Made by a program: the position numbers and the translations under genes. A model generated the notes under the pieces. That model had not been told where the DNA came from. It saw nothing but the letters and a program-made list of their open reading frames with translations, and did no database searches. 64,000 bases of DNA from Vibrio splendidus (lineage in GTDB: Bacteria > Pseudomonadota > Gammaproteobacteria > Enterobacterales > Vibrionaceae), in NCBI RefSeq assembly GCF_002873455.1, contig NZ_MCUN01000022.1:82700-146699 (forward strand), in the 5' to 3' direction. This document shows positions 25,698-33,494 of this stretch, piece after piece. Within the stretch, counting starts at the first letter, position 1; each line of letters begins with the position of its first letter.

Positions 25698-25959
25698 TCT
25701 TCCATTCTCCTTGAGTTAACCAAAATTTCATTTATCGGAATGAATTGTCTCTTTTTCGAATTCATTTTCACCTTAGTAGTAGAATTTTTGCGCGTCAACT
25801 TTTTATATTAAATTGGAACAATTCATTCTAATTAATAAAACTAGATCACATTATTGGTAGTTTTTCGTACAAAAAGTGCCGTTAACTTAAGAGGAGCTGT
25901 TAATAATCGATGTCATATCGCGATAGCAGCGACAAGTAATAAGCTATATAGAGGGAAAT
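25698..25959. promoter_or_regulatory. Divergent promoter region xsc / cobS-like
   Basis: This 262-bp AT-rich region contains two related candidate operators. One is ttggaacaattcattctaa at 25813-25831, with half sites TTGGAA and TTCTAA. The other is cggaatgaattgtctc at 25736-25751, which shares GGAATGAATTGT with the reverse complement of the first (AGAATGAATTGTTCC). Similar sequence TTAATTGTTCC occurs before pta. These fit a common regulator, probably the IclR protein of this island. Confidence 0.5.
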
Positions 25960-26943
25960 ATGATGAAAGAAGCAGGATTGGTACCAACGCAACCGGTAAG
26001 TGTGAGAGAACGCTTTGGGATCGACAGCAACCTAACGGTGATGGCATTTGAACATCCGGGTGAATATGTGCCGAAAGTCGACCCAAATTACTGTTTTGAT
26101 CCTGAAGTGACGCTGGCTATATTGGCGGGGTTCACCTCCAATCGTCGAACATTGATACAAGGCACACACGGAACGGGCAAGTCGTCCCATATTGAGCAAA
26201 TTGCCGCGAGATTGAATTGGCCGTGTTTGAGGATCAACCTAGACGGACACTTAAGTCGATTGGATTTCATAGGTAAAGACAGCATCGTCATTAAAGACGG
26301 AATGCAGGTAACAGAGTTTAAAGAAGGCATTCTTCCTCAGAGCATTCAACAACCCATCGCACTGGTATTAGATGAATACGACGCTGGTCGCCCTGACGTG
26401 ATGTTTGTGATTCAACAACTATTAGAGCAAGACGGCAAATACACCTCTTTAGAACAAAACCGAGTGATCACACCTCACCCTTCTTTTCGCTTGTTTGCTA
26501 CCTGCAACACGCTTGGCTTGGGTAACTTCTCCGGTTTGTATTCTGGCACTCAAGTGCTTAACCATAGCCAACTTGACCGATGGAACATCATCGCCACGCT
26601 TAACTATTTAGATCCGCAACATGAAACCAAGATCGTGTTATCCAAGCTTCCAGAGCTGAATAATGAAAGCGGCCGACAACTGGTTGAGAAAATGATCGCC
26701 ACCGCAGGATTAACGCGTAACGGGTTTCGGGCTGGTGACCTTTCAACAGTGATGTCTCCGCGAACAGTGCTCACTTGGGCTGAAAACATCCAAATATTCG
26801 ACGATGTTGCGACGGCATTTAGGCTTTCATTCTTAAATCGCTGTGAAGACGAAGAGAAAGAACTGGTTAGCGAATACTATTTCCGTTGCTTTGGTGAAGA
26901 TTTAGAAACGCCCACTCAAAACTATTCACACTCGGAGTCGTAA
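25960..26943 (+). CDS. CobS-like MoxR-type AAA+ ATPase
   Basis: The 327-residue protein follows the CobS subunit of aerobic cobaltochelatase almost from end to end: an N-terminal VSVRERFGID, Walker A GTHGTGKS at residues 68-75, then RINLDGHLSRLDFIGKD, Walker B LVLDEYD at 135-141, and MSPRTVLTWAENIQIF. CobS works with the VWA protein CobT in a ring that inserts cobalt with CobN. No CobN or cobalamin gene is present here, and the gene sits inside the taurine island, divergent from xsc. I infer a repurposed ATPase that remodels or matures an enzyme, as MoxR, NirQ and CbbQ do. The start has gaggga upstream. Confidence 0.85.
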   Translation: MMKEAGLVPTQPVSVRERFGIDSNLTVMAFEHPGEYVPKVDPNYCFDPEVTLAILAGFTSNRRTLIQGTHGTGKSSHIEQIAARLNWPCLRINLDGHLSRLDFIGKDSIVIKDGMQVTEFKEGILPQSIQQPIALVLDEYDAGRPDVMFVIQQLLEQDGKYTSLEQNRVITPHPSFRLFATCNTLGLGNFSGLYSGTQVLNHSQLDRWNIIATLNYLDPQHETKIVLSKLPELNNESGRQLVEKMIATAGLTRNGFRAGDLSTVMSPRTVLTWAENIQIFDDVATAFRLSFLNRCEDEEKELVSEYYFRCFGEDLETPTQNYSHSES

Positions 26944-26946
26944 ACC

Positions 26947-28665
26947 ATGGCCAATGTTTCTTCTCAGCAGAAAAAGATCCTCGATCTTGGCGTGTCAGTC
27001 GCCAGAGCGATCAGCGGTGAGTTGAGTCTGAATTATCGGGGAGAGCGTCTCTATAAAGGCAATAGCCCCTGTTATTATCAGTCTGCACATACTAACGATC
27101 TCACCTTTGTTGCTCACCATGAGCTGAAAAACAGCAAGCTTTCGATGCAAGGCAAGATCGATTCATCGGCACTGCGACTCTTGCTTTCAGATGCTGATCT
27201 TCATTACTCATTGCGACCGAAAAACGAAGTCGAACGTCTGTTATATGATTTCTGCGAACAGGTACGAATTGAATCGCAAGTTCCATCTTATCTAAAAGGT
27301 GTAACCACCAGTATCCAGTTCAACTTTGCGTATTGGAGCGACCAATATCATCAGAATGGCTTTACTGAATCACGAATTGGTATGTTGCTGTTCACACTGA
27401 TGCAAGTCATCCACACCCGCTTAACTGGTGTCCCAGTTTCGGAACCAATCGCTGAAACCATTGAATCGACTCGCGCCGGCATCGTGCCTACCTTTGGTCA
27501 CAGCTTTAAACGCTTAAAGCAACATCGAGCCGACCAAGAACAGTTTGCACACTGCGCCAATGAGCTTGCAACCCTTGCACAAGAGTTAATCATCCAAGAA
27601 CAAGAAAGTGATAACTCGCCCACGCCAACGGTCGAAGAAGACATTAAGATCCTTGCGCAGCTTGCCTTGATTGTGGATGGTGACATTCAAGATGAAGACG
27701 TCGATGCCGACATCACAGGCAGTAGCAAGGTATTCGAGCTTTCGGGCGCGAATTATCAGGTCTTTAATTCAGAATTTGATCAAGTGATCGCGGCAGACAA
27801 ACTCGTCAGGCGTGCCCTGTTACTCGAACTGAGGCAGAAACTCACCGATGACATCATGGCGAGACAAGTCAACACTCGCCGTTTAGCCGCGATGCTCACT
27901 CGCTTTGTTGCCACGCCACAAACGAACCGACATCAGGATGATTTAGAAGAAGGCATTGTTAACGCCACCACCATCACCAAGCTCATCACTTCGCCATTAG
28001 ATCGCACTGTCTTTTATCAACCTGACATCGGCGCATCTCATCAATGTGCCATCACGTTTTTGATGGACTGCTCAGGTTCTATGCAGAAACACAGTCACAA
28101 GCTAAGTCTACTGATGGATACAATTCTCAAATCCGTTGGACTGGCCAACATTCCATTTGAGATTATTGGTTTCACCACCAATAACTGGAACGGTGGCAAG
28201 GTTTATCGGCAGTGGCTTAAGCAGGGTCAACCGAAACACCCAGGCCGCTTAAACGAAGTTCGACATATCGTGTTTAAGGATTTTGATACACATTGGAGAC
28301 GCTCTCGCCTTGGCATTGCCAGCCTTCGTAAAGCTGACATATTTAAAGAAGGGATTGATGGCGAAGCGGTGCAGTTCGCTAGTCAGCGGTTGCAACAGCA
28401 CAGTGCGCAAAGAAAGATTTTGATCGTGTTCTCAGATGGCTGTCCGATGGATACCGCCACCAGCACCGCCAACGATCAGTTCTATTTGGATAACCATCTC
28501 AAACAAGTTATTGAGCGCGAATCAAACAAAAACCATACCGAGATTCATGGTGTGGGAATGGGCGTCGATTTAAGCCCGTACTACCGCAGTAACATCACCT
28601 TAGATGTGCAGGAGAGCTGCTTGTTCGGGCTATGTGGGAACATCTTTGAGATGCTAAAGCGCTGA
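26947..28665 (+). CDS. CobT-like VWA-domain protein
   Basis: The 572-residue protein is a CobT homologue. The C-terminal VWA domain has a complete MIDAS start DCSGS (D374, S376, S378), followed by the CobT-specific blocks WNGGKVYRQW, HPGRLNEVRHIVFKDFDTHW and GEAVQFASQRL. The N-terminal 300 residues are helical. The long acidic linker of alphaproteobacterial CobT is reduced to a short acidic stretch (EEDIKILAQ, DIQDEDVDAD). The gene begins 3 bp after the cobS-like stop, so the two are translationally linked and surely form one AAA+/VWA complex. The partner or client protein is not encoded next to them; TauXY or Xsc are the nearest candidates. Confidence 0.85.
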   Translation: MANVSSQQKKILDLGVSVARAISGELSLNYRGERLYKGNSPCYYQSAHTNDLTFVAHHELKNSKLSMQGKIDSSALRLLLSDADLHYSLRPKNEVERLLYDFCEQVRIESQVPSYLKGVTTSIQFNFAYWSDQYHQNGFTESRIGMLLFTLMQVIHTRLTGVPVSEPIAETIESTRAGIVPTFGHSFKRLKQHRADQEQFAHCANELATLAQELIIQEQESDNSPTPTVEEDIKILAQLALIVDGDIQDEDVDADITGSSKVFELSGANYQVFNSEFDQVIAADKLVRRALLLELRQKLTDDIMARQVNTRRLAAMLTRFVATPQTNRHQDDLEEGIVNATTITKLITSPLDRTVFYQPDIGASHQCAITFLMDCSGSMQKHSHKLSLLMDTILKSVGLANIPFEIIGFTTNNWNGGKVYRQWLKQGQPKHPGRLNEVRHIVFKDFDTHWRRSRLGIASLRKADIFKEGIDGEAVQFASQRLQQHSAQRKILIVFSDGCPMDTATSTANDQFYLDNHLKQVIERESNKNHTEIHGVGMGVDLSPYYRSNITLDVQESCLFGLCGNIFEMLKR

Positions 28666-28749
28666 CGTGTCAGTGAGGAGGGTGTCATCAAGCATTAAAC
28701 GAAAATCAAGCCCTTCTCTTCCAAAGATAATTTTGATAAAGAAAACGTT

Positions 28750-29514
28750 CTAAGCCAAAAACAACGACCATGAAGAGACAGCCATCAAATACACACCAAT
28801 CAACATCAACACAATAAACACTAGCTTTCTTAATTGGTCGTTCGACAACGGCGGTGGGAAACGTCGAGCAAACATCGTGACAAGCGCTACCAAGGGAACA
28901 GCAATAGCAGATAACCACAGTATGCTCTGTTCCATGTCGCCTGCAGCGTAGACATTGACAGTACGCGACATCGACGTACAAACGAAAACCATCAGCAGTG
29001 TGCTTCGCACCAGATCGAGCGTAAAAGGTTGCCGATAGAGATGATAAACAATCGGTGGACCTGCCATCCCAAATAACCCACCCGCTAACCCAGAGCTAAA
29101 GCCTGAGACAAGGAAAGATACGGTTGCCGAGCGATCCTTTCTGGTTTTAGGTTTGAACATAAAACTCAAACCTGCGAATAGCACCATCGCACCCAATAGT
29201 CCTCGAAGAATATGCGTTGCCGAATCGCTTAACTCGTCCAGCAAGTACACCCCCATCGAAACGCCGGGAATAATACCGATGACCAACACCACCAGAATCT
29301 TGAGTTCCCCAAGCAGTGGCTTACCCATCAATGCGACCAAACAATTGAACAAGGTCACAATACTGACCACAGCGGCTATAACGGGTAAGGAAACCAGATT
29401 AAGGCTAACCGTTAAACCAATCACGATGATACCGAGGCCAAATCCAGTGACAGTTTGAAAATAGGTACCTACCGCAATAGTGGTAAGAATGGCGAGTAAA
29501 ACAGGTAACTCCAT
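28750..29514 (-). CDS. TauE/SafE-family exporter, probable sulfite export
   Basis: The 254-residue membrane protein has about eight hydrophobic segments and the family repeat pattern around TGFGLGIIVIG and SGFSSGLAGGLFGMAGPPIV. TauE/SafE proteins export sulfite, sulfoacetate or other C2 anions. Placed directly upstream of pta's promoter-distal end and near xsc, it most likely disposes of the toxic sulfite released by Xsc. It is transcribed on the same strand as pta and follows it by 73 bp. Confidence 0.82.
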   Translation of the reverse strand: MELPVLLAILTTIAVGTYFQTVTGFGLGIIVIGLTVSLNLVSLPVIAAVVSIVTLFNCLVALMGKPLLGELKILVVLVIGIIPGVSMGVYLLDELSDSATHILRGLLGAMVLFAGLSFMFKPKTRKDRSATVSFLVSGFSSGLAGGLFGMAGPPIVYHLYRQPFTLDLVRSTLLMVFVCTSMSRTVNVYAAGDMEQSILWLSAIAVPLVALVTMFARRFPPPLSNDQLRKLVFIVLMLIGVYLMAVSSWSLFLA

Positions 29515-29587
29515 TAGCTATCCTAATTAGGTTGTTTGGGGGCTGGATATGAGTGCGAATTTGAGTGCTAGATTCAGGAGCGAGATG

Positions 29588-30661
29588 TTAATACCTAAAT
29601 TCAAACGTCGACTCTTGTCTTTCTTCAACATCAGCTTCACTATCAGCCTTAGAGTCAGACACTTTCCCTTGCTGCGCTTGTACCGCGGTCACCGCGATCA
29701 CATTAAAGATGTCTTGTGCGCTACACCCTCTTGATAAGTCATTCGCAGGTTGATTCAACCCTTGTAACAGTGGACCAATCGCAACTGCCCCGCCTAATCT
29801 TTCCGCAAGCTTATAACCAATATTACCGGCTTCTAAATTGGGGAATATCAACACGTTCGATTGACCTTTCACCTCTGAATCTGGCAGCTTTTTCGCGGCA
29901 ATCTCAGTCACAATCGCGGCATCGAGTTGAACATCCTGATCGACGGCGATTCCGGGACAACGTTGTTTCACGAGTTGAGCCGCGTTACGAACCTTATCGA
30001 CCGATTCGTGCTTGGCACTGCCGTTGGTCGAAAACGACAGCATTGCGACTTTAGGCTCTTCCATCAGTAGCGTTTGAGCACTGTTTGATGCAGCTACGGC
30101 AATCGATGCTAGCTCAGTTTCATTGGGGTTAATCACCAAACCACAGTCACTGAAAATCATGCCGCCTTTAAGATTATGGAAAGGCTCACACAACATCATC
30201 AGAAAGAAACTGGACACCAATTCACTGTCTGGCGCGGGGCCGATAATCTGAAGCGCAGCTCGCACCACATCAGACGTGGTATAAACCGCACCATTAACTG
30301 TGCCATCCACCAGCCCCTCTCTGACCATCAAATTGGCAAAAACGAGTGGGTCTAGAACCAACTCTAGCGCGTCATCGTAAGTCATACCTTTCGCTTTTCT
30401 TAACGTATACAACCGCTCAGCGAGCACTTCTTTGAGTGATGACGCCTGTGGGGAAACAATATGAATGCCCACAAGATCAATGTGATGTAATTCTGCAGCA
30501 GCGATGATCGCTGGTTCATCCCCGACTAGGGTGATGTAAGCGAGCTGTTTGTCTATCGCCATTCTTGCGGCTGCTAGTACTCGCGGGTCCTCAGCTTCAC
30601 TCAAAACCACTCGCTTACGATCTAAGTGAGCCTTATCAATAATCCGTTCAATCGCCTTCAT
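29588..30661 (-). CDS. pta: Phosphate acetyltransferase
   Basis: This is a short-form Pta of 357 residues from the ATG at 30661 (MKAIERI), chosen for the ggaat seven bases upstream; an ATG four codons earlier is possible. The family blocks VLSEAEDPRVL, DGTVNGAVYTT and SRGCSAQDIFNVIAVTAVQAQ are present. The C-terminal tail (DSKADSEADVEERQ) is unusual and acidic. It turns the acetyl phosphate made by Xsc into acetyl-CoA. Short Pta next to xsc is the normal arrangement of sulfonate clusters. It is divergent from the IclR gene. Confidence 0.9.
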   Translation of the reverse strand: MKAIERIIDKAHLDRKRVVLSEAEDPRVLAAARMAIDKQLAYITLVGDEPAIIAAAELHHIDLVGIHIVSPQASSLKEVLAERLYTLRKAKGMTYDDALELVLDPLVFANLMVREGLVDGTVNGAVYTTSDVVRAALQIIGPAPDSELVSSFFLMMLCEPFHNLKGGMIFSDCGLVINPNETELASIAVAASNSAQTLLMEEPKVAMLSFSTNGSAKHESVDKVRNAAQLVKQRCPGIAVDQDVQLDAAIVTEIAAKKLPDSEVKGQSNVLIFPNLEAGNIGYKLAERLGGAVAIGPLLQGLNQPANDLSRGCSAQDIFNVIAVTAVQAQQGKVSDSKADSEADVEERQESTFEFRY

Positions 30662-30682
30662 CTTAAATTCCATTTATTGAGA

Positions 30683-30699
30683 TTAATTGTTCCATAATT
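30683..30699. promoter_or_regulatory. Shared taurine-island motif, copy in the pta/iclR promoter
   Basis: TTAATTGTTCCATAATT lies just upstream of pta. It shares TTAATT and GTTCC with the xsc promoter site read in reverse. It is a candidate operator for the divergent IclR regulator. Confidence 0.5.
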
Positions 30700-30815
30700 T
30701 ACACTTTATATTATTGAAATAATAAAAAAGGTCAAATTTTATTCAGATAATTGAATAATAATGATTTGGTATGTACACTCTTAGGCATAGACATATCGCA
30801 AGGATGGATCATTAC

Positions 30816-31598
30816 ATGCAAACAGAAACACCACCAGTTCAAGGGGATACACCGACTCTCCGACTTTTTGCACTATTAGAGGTGATAGCGCAAAAAGACG
30901 AGTTTATTTCTCTTCAAGGATTAGTCGAAGAAACTGGACTGCCAAAACCTACGCTGCACCGAATGCTTCAGCAGTTAGAAGCGGCAGGCATTATTCAAAG
31001 AGACGGCGATGAGAAGCACTACAGCTCAGGTATTCGACTCAGAAAGCTTGCCGAAAACCTACTGTTGAATAGCACCATGCACAGTGCCCGACGCACTATT
31101 CTTGAAAACCTGAGAGCAGAAGTTGGTGAAAGCTGTAACCTAACGGCGCTATCAAGTGGCGAGATCATCTATCTTGATCGCGCAGAAACTGAAGCACCCC
31201 TTCGTTTTCATCTACACCCAGGTTCTCGCGTCCCAGTGCATTGCTCAGCAAGCGGAAAACTGTTTTTGGCGCACATGTCGAAGTCACAGCGCAGACGATT
31301 AATTGAAAATGTGCCACTGACTCAATACACCGTGAACACCATTACCGACTATTCGATGTTAGAGAAAGACATCGAAGAAGCGAAAATCCAAGGCTTTGCG
31401 ATTGATGACGAAGAGTTTTTGCCGGGCTTAGTCTGTATCGCGGTACTGATTCCGTCATCTACGGGTCAATCAAACCTCGGCCTCGCAATACAAGCACCTG
31501 TCATTCGATTAAGACCAGATGAAGCGATTAAATTCTTACCGGCGCTTCAAAAAGCGGCAAAAGCGCTCGCAAAAATAGAATCTGATAATTGGGGTTAG
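30816..31598 (+). CDS. IclR-family transcriptional regulator
   Basis: The protein is 260 residues from the ATG at 30816 (MQTETPPVQ), preferred because agga precedes it and because IclR proteins begin about this far before the winged helix; ATG codons at 30771 and 30804 are alternatives. The winged helix spans about residues 20-75 (LVEETGLPKPTLHRMLQQL), and the effector domain has the typical PLRFHLHPGSRVPVHCSASGK. It is divergent from pta in the sulfonate island, so it probably controls the island, taking the place of the GntR/MocR-type TauR found elsewhere. The effector is unknown. Confidence 0.85.
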   Translation: MQTETPPVQGDTPTLRLFALLEVIAQKDEFISLQGLVEETGLPKPTLHRMLQQLEAAGIIQRDGDEKHYSSGIRLRKLAENLLLNSTMHSARRTILENLRAEVGESCNLTALSSGEIIYLDRAETEAPLRFHLHPGSRVPVHCSASGKLFLAHMSKSQRRRLIENVPLTQYTVNTITDYSMLEKDIEEAKIQGFAIDDEEFLPGLVCIAVLIPSSTGQSNLGLAIQAPVIRLRPDEAIKFLPALQKAAKALAKIESDNWG

Positions 31599-31672
31599 CT
31601 TTGATAATTTCAGCTTAACAGTAGGATCTGGCTTTAAGTGCATATTGAAGCCTGTTGCCCCGTTGTCATTGT

Positions 31673-31715
31673 ATTCGGCCAAACGATATTCGGCTAAACG
31701 ACGTTTGGTCGAAAT
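31673..31715. promoter_or_regulatory. Repeated operator-like array before the aldehyde dehydrogenase gene
   Basis: Two direct copies of ATTCGGCYAAACGA (31673-31686 and 31688-31701, 15-bp period) are followed by an inverted related copy (cgtttggtcgaaat, 31702-31715). They lie 65-108 bp before the start codon, a place typical of activator or repressor binding. Confidence 0.55.
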
Positions 31716-31780
31716 CATTTTAACGCCCGCATTTATCATAAACAGCAACATACTTAAGTAATCACGACAAAGGAAACACG

Positions 31781-33208
31781 ATGCTAAACATTAACAACAA
31801 GCACTTACTCTCTTTTATGGTGACAGAACCAACAAACGCTGTTTCAGTAACAAACCCGGCAACTGGGGAACTCGTAGGGCACGCACCTATTTTATCTGAA
31901 GCTGAATTAACAAGTACTATCGAACGCGCTCATATAGCACAAAAAGAATGGGCTCAAGTGCCAGCTAAATCTCGCGCTGCATTACTTCATCGCTGGCATC
32001 AACTGATCCTTGAAAACAAAGATGATCTTGCTCGGCTAATGACGATTGAACAAGGTAAACCGTTAGCCGAAGCAAAGGGCGAAATTGTTTATGGTGCGAG
32101 TTTTATAGAGTGGTTTGCGGAAGAAGCGAAGCGAACCTATGGCGATTCGATCCCAAGTACCGTCGCGGGTAAACGCTTAGTTACGATCAAGCAACCTATT
32201 GGAGTGGCTTGTGCCATTACCCCATGGAACTTTCCAACGGCGATGATCACGCGTAAAGCCGCACCAGCCTTAGCCGCGGGTTGTAGCTTTGTAGTGAAAC
32301 CATCAGATGAAACACCACTTTCTGCATTTGCCGTGGTTGAGCTCGCTTATCAAGCCGGTATCCCCAAGGATCTACTTCAAGTTGTACTAGGTGAAAGCCC
32401 TGAGCAAGTGGGTGGTCTTTTCACCTCACACCCACTGATTAAAAAGATCTCTTTTACTGGCTCAACAAGAGTCGGCAGTATCTTGATGGCTCAAGCAGCA
32501 AAAAGCATTAAACGAACTTCTATGGAACTTGGCGGTAACGCACCTTTTATTGTATTTGACGATGCGGATATTGATGCTGCAGTTCAAGGCGCGATGGCTT
32601 CAAAATTCCGTAATGCAGGCCAAACCTGTGTCTGTGCCAACCGTTTCTACGTTCATAGCAAGGTACATGACGAATTTGTGGCTAAATTCGATCAGGCAGT
32701 GCAACAGCTTAAAATTGGTAATGGCTTAGACGAAGGCGTAACGGTTGGCCCCGTGGTCAATGAGAGTGCAAAGCAAAACATTCAAGCCCTGATAGACCGA
32801 GCAATCGAACAAGGTGCAGAGCCCGTGACGCCACTTCAGCAACTTGATGGACTCTTCCTTCAACCTATTGTTCTGAAAGGTGTGAAACACAGCATGGATA
32901 TTGTTCAACGAGAGATCTTTGGCCCTGTCGCACCTGTGATGAAATTCGATACCGACGAAGAGCTCATCGAGATGGCCAACGATACCATTTACGGTTTAGC
33001 ATCTTACTTCTATAGCCAGAATATCCACCGTGTGTGGAACATCGCAGAGGCACTTGAATACGGTATGGTCGGCATCAATGATGGTTTAATTTCTACCGAA
33101 GTCGCCCCTTTCGGTGGTGTTAAGCAATCAGGTATTGGCCGTGAAGGAGCCAAAGAAGGCATCGATGAGTACATGGACATTAAATACCTATGCTTTGGTA
33201 GTAACTAG
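31781..33208 (+). CDS. NAD(P)-dependent aldehyde dehydrogenase, GabD-like
   Basis: The 475-residue protein is an aldehyde dehydrogenase of the succinate-semialdehyde type. The general base Glu is E249 (MELGG) and the nucleophile Cys is C283 (GQTCVC); a second Cys two residues on is typical of redox-regulated GabD. ITPWNFPTAMI and FTGSTRVG bind the cofactor. It follows the IclR gene on the same strand with 182 bp between them. By sequence it is GabD; in the taurine setting a sulfoacetaldehyde dehydrogenase (SafD, a GabD relative) is a real alternative. The start has aaagga upstream. Confidence 0.82.
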   Translation: MLNINNKHLLSFMVTEPTNAVSVTNPATGELVGHAPILSEAELTSTIERAHIAQKEWAQVPAKSRAALLHRWHQLILENKDDLARLMTIEQGKPLAEAKGEIVYGASFIEWFAEEAKRTYGDSIPSTVAGKRLVTIKQPIGVACAITPWNFPTAMITRKAAPALAAGCSFVVKPSDETPLSAFAVVELAYQAGIPKDLLQVVLGESPEQVGGLFTSHPLIKKISFTGSTRVGSILMAQAAKSIKRTSMELGGNAPFIVFDDADIDAAVQGAMASKFRNAGQTCVCANRFYVHSKVHDEFVAKFDQAVQQLKIGNGLDEGVTVGPVVNESAKQNIQALIDRAIEQGAEPVTPLQQLDGLFLQPIVLKGVKHSMDIVQREIFGPVAPVMKFDTDEELIEMANDTIYGLASYFYSQNIHRVWNIAEALEYGMVGINDGLISTEVAPFGGVKQSGIGREGAKEGIDEYMDIKYLCFGSN

Positions 33209-33284
33209 GTTTTGGCAGTAACTAGACTCTGACAGTAATTAGATTTTGGTACTAGCTAAGCTATAGCCGTAACGAAGCTTTAGC
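33200..33284 (+). repeat. Degenerate 17-bp tandem repeat, five units
   Basis: Five consecutive 17-mers, from agtaactaggttttggc to cgtaacgaagctttagc, begin inside the last codons of the aldehyde dehydrogenase gene; the stop codon is part of unit 1. Later units are more diverged. Confidence 0.7.
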
Positions 33285-33342
33285 GACAAAAAACATTTAA
33301 TGGTAACAACGCGTTAAAACACCTACCCCTTCAAAAAAACTC

Positions 33343-33371
33343 AAAAAAAAAGCCGCGCTATAAAGCGCGGC
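33343..33371 (-). terminator. Intrinsic terminator of glcB
   Basis: An 8-bp perfect stem (gccgcgct / agcgcggc) with loop of four; on the minus strand it is followed by nine U. It lies about 120 bp past the glcB stop. Confidence 0.8.
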
Positions 33372-33494
33372 ACCTTGGGCTCGGTTTAAAAGGGTGTTTC
33401 TTTTCTTAGTGGTTTTATTTTTAATGACGTTGTTATGTAATATCGTTGACTTCTTATTTAGCTATTCCAGTATTTAGCTATTTGGTTGCTTTAG

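Noticed and set aside
25960..28665. CobS/CobT-like pair as part of aerobic cobalamin synthesis
   Set aside because: No CobN and no other cobalamin gene is in the window; all neighbours belong to sulfonate metabolism, so a plain cobaltochelatase call is not supported.
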